Origin: Flavobacteriales bacterium
GTDB lineage: Bacteria > Bacteroidota > Bacteroidia > Flavobacteriales_D > Crocinitomicaceae
Length of the DNA stretch: 62,917 nucleotides
Assembly (NCBI GenBank): GCA_947475275.1
Contig: CANJNE010000003.1
Location: forward strand, 1-62,917
Direction of reading: 5' to 3'
Made by a program: the position numbers and the translations under genes. The first letter of the stretch is position 1. Every line of letters begins with the position of its first letter. Below the pieces are notes generated by a model. That model was not told the origin of the DNA. It worked only from the letters and a program-made list of their open reading frames with translations, and searched no databases. Positions 55,224 to 62,917 of the stretch are shown one piece after another.

Positions 55224-56747
55224 ATGGCAGGAAGTGTTTGGCGCAAAAAACCAATGAGCGCATTTGAAGCGGACATGAAGAAAAGCGAACTAAAACGTGT
55301 TCTTGGAAAGTGGAGTTTAACAGCAATAGGTGTTGGCGCAATTATCGGAGGCGGGATATTTGTTTTAACAGGTACTGGAGCTTACTATCATGCAGGACCA
55401 GCTTTGGCATTATCGTTTGTAATTGCAGGAATTGCTTGTGTGTTTGCAGCGTTATGCTACTCTGAATTTGCATCTGTTTTACCCGTTGAAGGTTCTGCTT
55501 ATGCCTATGCTTACGGAACAATAGGTGAGATATTAGCATGGATTATTGGATGGGGACTCGTTTTAGAATATGCAATGGGTTCAATGACCGTAGCTGTTTC
55601 GTGGTCGGGTTACTTTAATAAACTACTTAAAATGTTCGGGATTGTACTCCCAGATTGGTTAACAACTGATCCGGCCAGTTATACTGGGTCAGGTTTTTCA
55701 ATGAATTTACCTGCATTTTTAATTGTTTTATTGGTTGTAGCCATTTTAGTTAGAGGAACAAAAGGCGCTGCTAAAGCAAACAATTTTATTGTGATTTTAA
55801 AAGTTGCTGCTGTACTTTTTGTTATCGTAGCAGGTTTGTTTTTTATTAATTTGGCAAATTGGTCACCGTTTATACCTGATGTAAAGAAAATTGTAAGTGA
55901 AAACGGCCTAACCGAAGCATACGGTATTACAGGTGTAATTTCTGGAGCAGCGGCGATTTTCTTCGCATATGTTGGTTTTGATGCAGTTTCCACGCAAGCA
56001 GGAGAAGCTATTAATCCTAAAAAAGATGTGCCGTTTGCTATTGTAGCTTCTCTGTTAATCTGCACTGTATTGTATATTCTCGTTTCATTGGTTCTTACTG
56101 GCATGATGAATTATCAAGATTTTGATCCAAAAGGAGCATATCCTGATGCAATTAAAGCTCCTGTTGCTTATGCTTTTGATATTGCCGGTCAAAATTGGGC
56201 AAGTTATATTATCACTTTTGCAGCTACAATTGGGTTGATTTCGGTTCTTATGGTAATGATTATGGGGCAATCTAGGATTTTCCTTGGAATGTCGAAAGAT
56301 GGATTGTTGCCTAAAGTGTTCTCTCGAATGAATAAAGTTACTGGTACACCAGAAAGAAATTTATACATTCTAGGAGTCGTTATCGCTATTGTTGCAGCAT
56401 TCACACCAATCAATAAATTAGCTGACATGACTAGTTTTGGAACATTGTTCGCTTTCATGATGGTATGTATCGCTGTTTGGGTTTTACGTGTGAAACAGCC
56501 AGAATTACCAAGATCATTTAAAGTTCCGGCTTTACCTGTAATTGCTGTTTTAGGAATATTGATTAATGTTTACTTGATGTGGAACCTTAGTTTAGACGCG
56601 CAATTACTGTCTTTGAGTTGGTTAGCGATAGGTATAATTATTTATTTCTTGTATAGTCGCAAAAAAAGTAACTTGAATCATTACAATCTAGATGCAGCAA
56701 TTACACATCACGATGAGGAACCTACTCAAGAAGCGATTGAAGATTAA
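55224..56747 (+). CDS. APC-superfamily amino acid permease (cationic-type)
   Basis: 507 residues with about twelve membrane helices. The first helix has the unwound GVGAIIGGGIFVLTG substrate-binding motif of APC transporters, and helix 6 has FFAYVGFDAVSTQAGEAINPKKD. It resembles the CAT/YfnA branch. It probably imports an amino acid with protons; specificity unknown. The soluble tail is short and acidic. A second APC gene follows after 54 bp. Confidence 0.87.
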   Translation: MAGSVWRKKPMSAFEADMKKSELKRVLGKWSLTAIGVGAIIGGGIFVLTGTGAYYHAGPALALSFVIAGIACVFAALCYSEFASVLPVEGSAYAYAYGTIGEILAWIIGWGLVLEYAMGSMTVAVSWSGYFNKLLKMFGIVLPDWLTTDPASYTGSGFSMNLPAFLIVLLVVAILVRGTKGAAKANNFIVILKVAAVLFVIVAGLFFINLANWSPFIPDVKKIVSENGLTEAYGITGVISGAAAIFFAYVGFDAVSTQAGEAINPKKDVPFAIVASLLICTVLYILVSLVLTGMMNYQDFDPKGAYPDAIKAPVAYAFDIAGQNWASYIITFAATIGLISVLMVMIMGQSRIFLGMSKDGLLPKVFSRMNKVTGTPERNLYILGVVIAIVAAFTPINKLADMTSFGTLFAFMMVCIAVWVLRVKQPELPRSFKVPALPVIAVLGILINVYLMWNLSLDAQLLSLSWLAIGIIIYFLYSRKKSNLNHYNLDAAITHHDEEPTQEAIED

Positions 56748-56801
56748 AAACAATTAACCTCTTATCCTCCTGATTCTAAGAAGCAGGGCTTATGTTTTAA
56801 T

Positions 56802-58238
56802 ATGGAAAAAAAACTTGGTAAAACATTAGGCTTACTTGATGCAACCAGTTTAGTAGCTGGTTCTATGATTGGTTCTGGAATTTTTATTGTCAGTTCCAAT
56901 ATGGCTCGTGACGTAGGTGCTTCAGGATGGTTGATTGTACTTTGGTTGATAACAGGCTTAATTACGATTTTAGCTGCGCTTAGTTATGGTGAACTTGCTG
57001 GAATGATGCCAAATGCTGGCGGACAGTATGTTTATATTTCAAGGGCTTATGGAAGGCTGACATCTTTCCTCTATGGCTGGTCTGTTTTTACAGTTATACA
57101 AACGGGAGTTATTGCTGCAGTTGCCGTGGCGTTTTCAAAATATGCAGCAGTTTTTTTTCCAGGTCTAAATAAGGTACTGTTCAATCATGCTTTTGGGGCT
57201 GTAAATTATGGTCACATTTTGTCTATTGCTAGTTTGGTCTTTTTAACTTTCATAAATAGTAGGGGTGTGCAAAATGGTAGAATTGTCCAACTTATATTCA
57301 CTTCGACTAAAATTTTTGCGCTTTTTGCAATAATTGTGCTTGGTCTTGTAATCGGTCTGCAAACAGATACACTTACAAATAATTTTACCGATATGTGGTC
57401 GGCTTATAAAACCACTGTAGGTGAAAATAATGAGATCTCACAAATACCCCTTGAAGGATTTGTTTTAATGGGCGCTCTAGGAGCAACAATTATCAATTCT
57501 TTATTTTCGTCTGATGCCTGGAACAACGTAACTTTTATTGCCGGTGAAATAAGGGATCCAAAAAGAAATTTACCGCGAAGTCTGATTTATGGAACGCTCA
57601 TCGTTACAGGGATTTACATACTCGTAAATCTAGCATACCTGGCTTTATTACCAATTTCAGGTGATATTAACGCAACTGGAACCTTCGAAAAAGGAATTAT
57701 GTTTGCTGAAAACAATAGGGTTGGAGCTTCTGCTGCATCTGTTATTTTTGGAAATGCCGGTGCATATATTATGGCGGGCTTAATTATGATATCGACTTTT
57801 GGGTGCAATAATGGACTAATTTTATCTGGTTCCCGCTTGTTCTATGCCATGTCAAAGGACAAACTTTTTTTTCAAACTGCAAAAGAAATCAATAAATATG
57901 ATGTCCCCGGAAAAGCACTTTGGATACAATGTTTTTGGGCGAGTATTCTTTGTCTTTCGGGTACTTATGAAGACCTATTGGTATATGCTACTTTTGTATC
58001 GCTATTGTTTTACATTTTGACGATCGGAGGGCTTTTTATATTAAGAGTTAAAGAGCCAAATATGGAAAGACCCTATAAAGTTTTCGGATATCCCATTTTG
58101 CCAGCTTTATACATTTTAATAACTGGAGCAATTTGTATTGATTTACTAATTTATGATACAACAAATACTGGAATTGGATTGATATTAGTTGGTCTTGGTT
58201 TACCTGTTTATTTTATTATTCGTAAAAATGAAAAATAG
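56802..58238 (+). CDS. APC-superfamily amino acid permease (LAT/SteT-like)
   Basis: 478 residues with about twelve helices and the SMIGSGIFIVSS motif in helix 1. GELAGMMPNAGGQYVYISRAYG and FSSDAWNNVTFIAGEIRDPKRN are typical of the LAT-type branch, different from the upstream permease, so this is not a recent duplicate. Likely an amino acid exchanger or importer. It overlaps the start of the HhH gene by 11 bp. Confidence 0.87.
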   Translation: MEKKLGKTLGLLDATSLVAGSMIGSGIFIVSSNMARDVGASGWLIVLWLITGLITILAALSYGELAGMMPNAGGQYVYISRAYGRLTSFLYGWSVFTVIQTGVIAAVAVAFSKYAAVFFPGLNKVLFNHAFGAVNYGHILSIASLVFLTFINSRGVQNGRIVQLIFTSTKIFALFAIIVLGLVIGLQTDTLTNNFTDMWSAYKTTVGENNEISQIPLEGFVLMGALGATIINSLFSSDAWNNVTFIAGEIRDPKRNLPRSLIYGTLIVTGIYILVNLAYLALLPISGDINATGTFEKGIMFAENNRVGASAASVIFGNAGAYIMAGLIMISTFGCNNGLILSGSRLFYAMSKDKLFFQTAKEINKYDVPGKALWIQCFWASILCLSGTYEDLLVYATFVSLLFYILTIGGLFILRVKEPNMERPYKVFGYPILPALYILITGAICIDLLIYDTTNTGIGLILVGLGLPVYFIIRKNEK

Positions 58239-59094
58239 ATTTCAACTATCCCTTCAAACCAAAAAGGGAATTGTAGGATTGATTTCAATTTTGATTTGCT
58301 GTACTTTCTTGCCTAGAATTTTAATGTCTTTCAAGGACAATAGCTTTTATGTCAGTGCCACGGATATTGAAGAATTCAAAAAGGAGGTAAAACAATATTC
58401 CAATAAGCAGTATAAATCGAGTTATCGAAAATATAAAAAAGTATATAATGTTCCTCCTTTAGCTTTCGACCCAAACAGTTATCAGCTGCAAGATTGGGTG
58501 GCTCTAGGGCTCTCCGAAAAACAAGCCAATGTCATTTTGAAATTTGCAAAGTATGGGATAAAAAGCGATGAAGAATTGAGAAATATTTTTGTCATTTCTC
58601 CCGAGTTATTTTCTGTGATTAAAGATTCTACTTTTTATACGACACCAACTTTTACTGCTTACGAGGAGAAAAAATTTGACAATAAAGAAAAACAAATAAT
58701 CCTCGTCGAATTAAATGCAGCGAATCAAGAAGTTTTAGAAACAATACCAGGAATAGGCCCGTATTTTGCAAAAAAAATAATATCATTTCGGGATAAATTA
58801 GGAGGTTACTTCGGCAAGGATCAGCTTCTGGAAATAGGTAAAATGACTACTGAAAAATTAGCAGCCATTCAACAATACATTACATTTGACAACGAATTAC
58901 TTAAGCAAATCAATATAAATGAGGCTTCCTCTGAAGAGCTATCTATGCACCCTTATATTACTTGGAATGTGGCTAATGCAATTGTTAAATATCGCGAGCA
59001 GCATGGAACATACAGTGATTTGAATCAAATTCTTAAAACAAGGGTAATTGATAATGAATTATTTTTGAAGATAAAACCATATTTGACGTTTTAA
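58228..59094 (+). CDS. Membrane-anchored helix-hairpin-helix (ComEA-like) protein
   Basis: 288 residues from ATG 58228; a longer frame begins at a TTG at 58189 inside the permease gene. One membrane helix at about 13-32 is followed by a charged region and three helix-hairpin-helix segments: LGLSEKQANVILKF at about 85-135, LETIPGIGPYFAKKI at about 165-220 and a degenerate third unit (MHPYITWNVANAIVKYRE) to the end. HhH pairs of this kind bind DNA in ComEA. The protein could take part in DNA uptake, but no other com gene is near. Confidence 0.82.
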   Translation: MKNRFQLSLQTKKGIVGLISILICCTFLPRILMSFKDNSFYVSATDIEEFKKEVKQYSNKQYKSSYRKYKKVYNVPPLAFDPNSYQLQDWVALGLSEKQANVILKFAKYGIKSDEELRNIFVISPELFSVIKDSTFYTTPTFTAYEEKKFDNKEKQIILVELNAANQEVLETIPGIGPYFAKKIISFRDKLGGYFGKDQLLEIGKMTTEKLAAIQQYITFDNELLKQININEASSEELSMHPYITWNVANAIVKYREQHGTYSDLNQILKTRVIDNELFLKIKPYLTF

Positions 59095-59095
59095 A

Positions 59096-59626
59096 ATGGA
59101 TTTAATTGAAAAACTAAAAGGAACAATTAGAGACGTACCTGATTTTCCAAAGGAAGGAATAATTTTTAAAGATATAAGTACTATCATGCTTGATCCTTCC
59201 CTCTCTGCTGAAGTTCTTGATTATTTAACAGATTTCTATAAAGAACAGCACCTTGATGCCATTGCAGGTATTGAAAGTCGGGGATTCTTATTTGGTTACC
59301 CGCTAGCTATTCGATTAGGGATTCCTTTCATCCTGATTCGTAAAGAAGGAAAATTGCCTTACAAAAAAATAAGTCATGCTTATCAGCTGGAATACGGATC
59401 CGCTGTCATCGAAATGCATACAGATGCTGTTGTCAAGGGGCAAAATGTATTAATTCACGACGATTTATTGGCTACAGGTGGTTCTGCTGCCGCTGCTGCC
59501 GAATTAATTCAAAAATGTGGCGGAAGAATTGCCGGATTTAGTTTTTTGGTAAGTCTAGATTTTTTAAAAGGTGACGAGAAGCTTAAACCGTTTTCAGACA
59601 ATATTGTTAACTTAGTGCGCTATTAA
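59096..59626 (+). CDS. apt: Adenine phosphoribosyltransferase
   Basis: 176 residues. The start has RDVPDFPKEGIIFKDIS, the middle GIESRGFLFG and LIRKEGKLPYK, and the PRPP-binding loop reads VLIHDDLLATGGSAAAA, all standard for Apt. It recycles adenine to AMP. It begins 1 bp after the HhH gene stop. Confidence 0.95.
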   Translation: MDLIEKLKGTIRDVPDFPKEGIIFKDISTIMLDPSLSAEVLDYLTDFYKEQHLDAIAGIESRGFLFGYPLAIRLGIPFILIRKEGKLPYKKISHAYQLEYGSAVIEMHTDAVVKGQNVLIHDDLLATGGSAAAAAELIQKCGGRIAGFSFLVSLDFLKGDEKLKPFSDNIVNLVRY

Positions 59627-59648
59627 AAAAAATTCAAAAAAAATAACC

Positions 59649-60788
59649 ATGAACTTTGATATGAATGAAAACCAACTGATGATTACTCAGATGGTTAGAG
59701 ATTTCGCTGAAAAAGAAATAAAACCGAATCGTAATAAGTGGGATGCTGAGGAGTATTTTCCGGTAGAAATCATGAAAAAAATGGGTGATCTCGGTTTGTT
59801 AGGAATTTTTGTCCCCGAAGAATATGGAGGTTCAGGTTTTGGATATTTCGAATACGCAACAGCTTTGATGGAACTTGGTAAGGTATGCGGGGGAGTAGGT
59901 TTAAGTGTAGCTGCACATAATTCATTATGTACCGGTCACATTTATTACCATGGTAACGAAGAACAAAAAAGAAAATACCTTCCAAAACTCGCTTCTGGTG
60001 AATTCATAGGAGCTTGGGGTTTAACTGAACCAAATACGGGTTCAGATGCAATGAGAATGAAAACAGTTGCCCAAAAAGATGGTGAGTATTGGGTTATTAA
60101 TGGAGCTAAAAATTGGATCACTCATGGTTTATCTGGTGATGTTTCTGTTGTACTTGTTAGAACAGGGGATTTATTGGATAGTAATGGTATTACTGCCTTT
60201 ATTATTGAAAAAGGCACTCCAGGATTTTCAGCCGTAAAAATTAAAGATAAGTTTGGTGTGCGCGCAAGTGAAACGGCTGAGCTTATTTTTGATAACGTTC
60301 GTGTTCATGAAAGTCAAGTTATAGGGGCTGTTGGTAATGGTTTCAAACAAGCAATGCAAGTGCTGGATGGTGGAAGGATTTCTATTGCAGCCTTAAGTTG
60401 TGGTGTCGCAAGAGGTGCGTATGAAGCAGCTCTGCAATATTCAAAAGAAAGGGAACAGTTTGGGCAACCAATATCGAATTTTCAAGCCATTGGTTTTAAA
60501 TTGGCAGATATGGCCACAGAAATTGACGCTGCTGAATTACTTACTTTTCAAGCCGCTTATCTAAAGAATTCCAAAAAAGGCCTTACAAAACAAGGTGCCT
60601 TCGCAAAATTATATGCAAGTGAAGTTGCTGTGAAATGTGGAAATGAAGCTATGCAAGTTATGGGGGGTTATGGTTACACCAAAGAGTATCCAGCAGAAAA
60701 ATACCTTCGTGATGCGCGGCTGATGACTGTGGGTGAGGGAACCTCCGAAATACAAAAATTAGTTATTTCAAGAGAAATTTTGAAATAA
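59649..60788 (+). CDS. Acyl-CoA dehydrogenase (short-chain type)
   Basis: 379 residues, usual for short-chain or butyryl-CoA dehydrogenases. FAEKEIKPNR near the N-terminus, GAWGLTEPNTGSD for FAD and substrate, and the catalytic Glu363 in VGEGTSEIQ, the position used by short-chain, butyryl-CoA and glutaryl-type enzymes rather than the long-chain ones. It introduces the alpha-beta double bond in beta-oxidation or amino acid breakdown. No ETF genes are adjacent. Confidence 0.92.
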   Translation: MNFDMNENQLMITQMVRDFAEKEIKPNRNKWDAEEYFPVEIMKKMGDLGLLGIFVPEEYGGSGFGYFEYATALMELGKVCGGVGLSVAAHNSLCTGHIYYHGNEEQKRKYLPKLASGEFIGAWGLTEPNTGSDAMRMKTVAQKDGEYWVINGAKNWITHGLSGDVSVVLVRTGDLLDSNGITAFIIEKGTPGFSAVKIKDKFGVRASETAELIFDNVRVHESQVIGAVGNGFKQAMQVLDGGRISIAALSCGVARGAYEAALQYSKEREQFGQPISNFQAIGFKLADMATEIDAAELLTFQAAYLKNSKKGLTKQGAFAKLYASEVAVKCGNEAMQVMGGYGYTKEYPAEKYLRDARLMTVGEGTSEIQKLVISREILK

Positions 60789-60790
60789 TA

Positions 60791-60820
60791 TTGTTTTGTT
60801 TTTATTATTTACTATATTTG
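60791..60820 (+). promoter_or_regulatory. Promoter of rpsU (TTG-N19-TATATTTG)
   Basis: TTG at 60791-60793, a 19-bp spacer and TATATTTG at 60813-60820: a full match to the Bacteroidota housekeeping promoter. The rpsU ATG is 33 bp downstream. Confidence 0.8.
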
Positions 60821-60852
60821 CAACCCTTAAAGAAAATTAAATAAAGAAGATT

Positions 60853-61044
60853 ATGCTTATTATTCCGGTTAAAGAAGGAGAAAATATCGAGAGAGCTCTT
60901 AAAAAGTACAAGAAAAAGTATGATAAGACAAATGTGATGAAAGAGCTAAGAAGAAGAAAAGAGTTTGTAAAGCCTTCTATAATTCAACGTCAAGGAAAAA
61001 TTAAAGCATCCTACATTCAAAAAATGAAATCTAGTGAAATGTAG
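60853..61044 (+). CDS. rpsU: 30S ribosomal protein S21
   Basis: 63 residues, basic and helical, with IPVKEGENIERALKKYKKKY and the LRRRKEFVKPS motif of S21. It has a long basic C-terminal extension that reads QRQGKIKASYIQK, as in other Bacteroidota. S21 sits near the 3' end of 16S rRNA and the anti-Shine-Dalgarno region; in Bacteroidota it is part of how that region is occluded. It has its own promoter and terminator. Confidence 0.95.
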   Translation: MLIIPVKEGENIERALKKYKKKYDKTNVMKELRRRKEFVKPSIIQRQGKIKASYIQKMKSSEM

Positions 61045-61068
61045 TAACATTCACAAAAAATATACGTA

Positions 61069-61092
61069 AAGGAGCTTATGGCTCCTTTTTTA
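61069..61092 (+). terminator. rpsU terminator overlapping the recombinase start
   Basis: A perfect seven-base stem (AAGGAGC at 61069-61075, GCTCCTT at 61081-61087) with loop TTATG, followed by a T-run. The ATG of the Xer-type recombinase (61078-61080) is inside the loop. Confidence 0.8.
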
Positions 61093-61971
61093 TTGCTTTC
61101 ACAATTTGAAAAATACCTTGCGATAGAGAAAAGATATTCTCAAAATACAATCCGTGCGTACTTAAAGGATTTGAGTCAGTTTATTGATTACACTTGCGTT
61201 ACCTCAATTGATCAATTCAATCAAGTAACACATTCCTCTGTTCGTTCATGGATTGTTTCTCTAGTTGATGGGTCCATAGAAAATAAATCTGTTAATCGTA
61301 AACTTTCATCGTTAAGAACATTCTTTAAATGGCTTAGAAAAGAAAAGATTTTGGTGCAAAGTCCATTATCAAAAATTAATGGGCCTAAAATTTCAAAAAG
61401 ATTGCCAGTTTTTGCCAAAGAATCAGATCTTGATTCAAAGAGAATGGAAAAAGTGTTTAGTTCTGATTTTTATGGTGTTCGTGATAAGCTAATATTTGAA
61501 TTGCTGTATCAAACGGGAATCCGTTTAAATGAAATACTCAATCTCAAGGAAATTGATGTTAATGATAAGGCAATTAAGGTTTTGGGTAAAAGAAACAAGG
61601 AAAGGTTTATACCTATTACAAATGAGCTGTTTTTACTGATTGTAAATTATAGAATACTAAAGCAAAGTCTTAGTTTAGAAAATGATTATCTTTTAGTACT
61701 GAATAATGGTAATAAATTATATCCAAAATTTGTATACCGAAAAATTATTTATTATCTTGGTTTAACTACCAATTTAGATAAAAAAAGCCCACACGTTCTT
61801 AGACATACTTTTGCAACCCATTTATTAAATAATGGTGCAGGTTTAGAGACAATTAAAGATTTATTAGGTCACGCGAATCTTGCAGCTACTCAGGTTTATA
61901 CCCATAACTCTTTCGCAAAGCTTTCAAATATTTATTCACATGCTCATCCTCGCGGTGGCAAAAACAATTAA
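61078..61971 (+). CDS. Tyrosine recombinase XerC/XerD-like
   Basis: 297 residues. N-terminal core-binding domain at about 8-90 (SQNTIRAYLKDLSQF), catalytic domain after 115 with Arg149 (TGIRLNEILNL), Lys171, the HxxR box (His239 and Arg242 in PHVLRHTFATHLL), His265 and the nucleophile Tyr274 in TQVYTHNSF. This is the Xer family that resolves chromosome dimers at dif. The single chromosomal copy between rpsU and hpf is a housekeeping gene here, not a mobile-element integrase. The ATG lies in the loop of the rpsU terminator; a TTG at 61093 is the only nearby alternative. Confidence 0.88.
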   Translation: MAPFLLLSQFEKYLAIEKRYSQNTIRAYLKDLSQFIDYTCVTSIDQFNQVTHSSVRSWIVSLVDGSIENKSVNRKLSSLRTFFKWLRKEKILVQSPLSKINGPKISKRLPVFAKESDLDSKRMEKVFSSDFYGVRDKLIFELLYQTGIRLNEILNLKEIDVNDKAIKVLGKRNKERFIPITNELFLLIVNYRILKQSLSLENDYLLVLNNGNKLYPKFVYRKIIYYLGLTTNLDKKSPHVLRHTFATHLLNNGAGLETIKDLLGHANLAATQVYTHNSFAKLSNIYSHAHPRGGKNN

Positions 61972-61974
61972 ATT

Positions 61975-62268
61975 ATGGAAATTCAAATTCACTCAATTCA
62001 TTTCGATGCAGACAAAAAACTTATTGATTTTATAAATGAGAAGGTAAATAAATTAGAATTGTTTTTTGATCATATTATTGCCAGTGAGATTTACCTGAGG
62101 ATCGACAAAAGTCAAGACAAGGAAAACAAAAACGTGGAAATTAAATTATTAATTCCTGGAAAAACCCTAATTGCAAAAAAGCAATGTAAATCATTTGAAG
62201 AAGCTACTGATGAGGCAGTTGAGGCCTTGCGTAAACAACTTGCCAAATTTAAGGAGAAATCTTCTTAA
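61975..62268 (+). CDS. hpf: Ribosome hibernation-promoting factor / RaiA
   Basis: 97 residues, the short form with only the ribosome-binding domain (MEIQIHSIHFDADKKLIDFI, and FEEATDEAVEALRKQL at the end). It binds the decoding centre and stops translation in stationary phase. It begins 3 bp after the recombinase stop. A tRNA block follows. Confidence 0.93.
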   Translation: MEIQIHSIHFDADKKLIDFINEKVNKLELFFDHIIASEIYLRIDKSQDKENKNVEIKLLIPGKTLIAKKQCKSFEEATDEAVEALRKQLAKFKEKSS

Positions 62269-62551
62269 GTAATTTCGTGAATTATTCCGTGGTATTTTAT
62301 ATTAATCCCTTATTTGACCCTTTTAACAAATACTAATTAATAGAATTGATTAACCTAATTGATTAATTTTCTAACTTTTTTGAATTTCAAGAAAAGTCTA
62401 AACGCAGTTAATTTTAGTGTTTGAATATCAAAAAAAATAAAGAAGAAAAAAAATATCTTCAAAATCTTGTATAAAAAGAAATCTTTAGTAAATTTGCAAT
62501 CCCAAATCGGGTTTAAAAGAAATTCGTTCTTTATTTTTTGACCAATATATT
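62269..62551 (+). promoter_or_regulatory. tRNA-cluster leader with strong promoter
   Basis: 283 bp of AT-rich, non-coding sequence between hpf and the first tRNA. I find no ORF of note. The promoter TTG (62467-62469), 19-bp spacer and TAAATTTG (62489-62496) is a full consensus match, about 55 bp before the tRNA. Confidence 0.75.
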
Positions 62552-62625
62552 GCCGATGTAGCTCAGCTGGCTAGAGCAGCTGATTTGTAATCAGCAGGTC
62601 GGGGGTTCGAGTCCCTCCATCGGCT
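62552..62625 (+). tRNA. tRNA-Thr (anticodon TGT)
   Basis: 74 bases forming a full cloverleaf: acceptor GCCGATG/CATCGGC, D-arm, anticodon arm CTGAT-TTGTAAT with TGT, and TPsiC arm with GGTTCGAGTC. No encoded CCA. Reads ACA codons. Confidence 0.93.
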
Positions 62626-62639
62626 CAATAAAATATGTT

Positions 62640-62721
62640 GGGGATGTCGCATAGTGGCTATTGCAGCAGACTGTAAATCTGTCACCTCACGGTATCGTTG
62701 GTTCGAGTCCATCCATCCCCA
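62640..62721 (+). tRNA. tRNA-Tyr (anticodon GTA)
   Basis: 82 bases with acceptor GGGGATG/CATCCCC, a long variable arm (class II), and the anticodon loop CTGTAAA giving GTA. TPsiC sequence GGTTCGAGTCC. No encoded CCA. Confidence 0.92.
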
Positions 62722-62740
62722 CAAAAATTAAAAATAGTAA

Positions 62741-62813
62741 GCGGGAGTAGCTCAGTTGGTAGAGCGTCAGCCTTCCAAGCTGAGGGTCGCGAGTTCGAAT
62801 CTCGTCTCCCGCT
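62741..62813 (+). tRNA. tRNA-Gly (anticodon TCC)
   Basis: 73 bases with acceptor GCGGGAG/CTCCCGC and anticodon loop CTTCCAA giving TCC. TPsiC arm AGTTCGAATCT. No encoded CCA. Confidence 0.93.
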
Positions 62814-62820
62814 CAAAGAA

Positions 62821-62892
62821 GCCGGTGTAGCTCAGGGGTAGAGCGCTTCCTTGGTAAGGAAGAGGTCACGAGTTCAAATCTCGTCATTGGCT
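62821..62892 (+). tRNA. tRNA-Thr (anticodon GGT)
   Basis: 72 bases with acceptor GCCGGTG/CATTGGC containing two G-U pairs, and anticodon loop TTGGTAA giving GGT. Follows the Gly tRNA by 7 bases, and the window ends 25 bases later. In many bacteria the gene next in line is tuf. Confidence 0.92.
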
Positions 62893-62917
62893 CATTGAAG
62901 GATTTTTTCACTCTTAA

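Noticed and set aside
61078-61971. Possible integrase of a mobile element next to the tRNA cluster
   Set aside because: The neighbours rpsU and hpf are housekeeping, there is no second element end, direct repeat or cargo, and the protein looks like chromosomal XerC/D.
1-62917. CRISPR array, insertion sequence, prophage or rRNA
   Set aside because: No regular repeats, transposase, phage genes or rRNA-like stretch were seen on either strand.

Overview
The window is low-GC chromosomal DNA from a member of the Bacteroidota, most likely Flavobacteriales; a Crocinitomicaceae/Fluviicola-like origin is only a guess. The pointers are two proteins with type IX secretion (T9SS) or gliding-type C-terminal sorting domains, a TonB-dependent receptor followed by a DUF4249 lipoprotein, Bacteroidota-specific families (DUF2851, DUF2279, HU-CCDC81/SPOR), and promoters of the form TTG-N19/20-TAnnTTTG with few Shine-Dalgarno sites. 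Several genes need TTG or GTG starts. I see no phage, IS element, CRISPR array or rRNA. It is mostly a dense housekeeping region with one accessory-looking sugar block.

Layout. 1-3.8 kb: start of an S9 peptidase, HemW, QueD/PTPS, FolE and a BI-1 membrane protein, with a 32-residue membrane ORF after it. 3.9-7.9 kb: a GH3-family enzyme paired with a secreted protein, a deoxynucleoside kinase and a heptose epimerase. 7.9-11.5 kb (minus): TonB-dependent receptor, DUF4249 lipoprotein and a Cys-rich mini-lipoprotein. 11.7-16.8 kb: PheT, isocitrate dehydrogenase, a 51-residue membrane ORF, lipoprotein MsrB and a coiled-coil protein. 16.8-21.2 kb (minus): a class III aminotransferase and a split transketolase whose halves flank a secreted von Willebrand A protein. 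21.3-25.2 kb: a large CUB/P-domain gliding-type secreted protein and GAPDH. 25.2-29.4 kb (minus): HU/SPOR protein, metallo-beta-lactamase-fold hydrolase, and a DMT transporter overlapping RibD. 29.5-32.6 kb: MFS transporter, then divergent peroxiredoxin and OxyR. 32.6-34.6 kb (minus): WaaA and an outer-membrane protein.

34.7-42.9 kb is one tight plus-strand block of eight genes for nucleotide sugars. It holds all four steps from UDP-GlcNAc to UDP-2,3-diacetamido-glucuronate, Ugd plus a UDP-xylose-synthase-like enzyme, RmlB, and a CpsB/YwqE-type PHP phosphatase. No glycosyltransferase, flippase or polymerase lies in it.

43-60.8 kb: a multi-TM/YceI fusion, DUF2279, LOG, a PASTA-T9SS-RluD operon, a TPR/PD40/OmpA protein, DUF2851, a PspC-like protein, an RmlD-like reductase, two APC permeases, an HhH protein, Apt and an acyl-CoA dehydrogenase. 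60.8-62.9 kb is a translation-linked end: rpsU, a Xer recombinase, HPF, and tRNA-Thr/Tyr/Gly/Thr, an order that in many bacteria leads into tuf.

The most interesting points are the split transketolase around a secreted VWA gene, the multi-TM/YceI fusion, the compact sugar-nucleotide block, and the recombinase start codon in the loop of the rpsU terminator.
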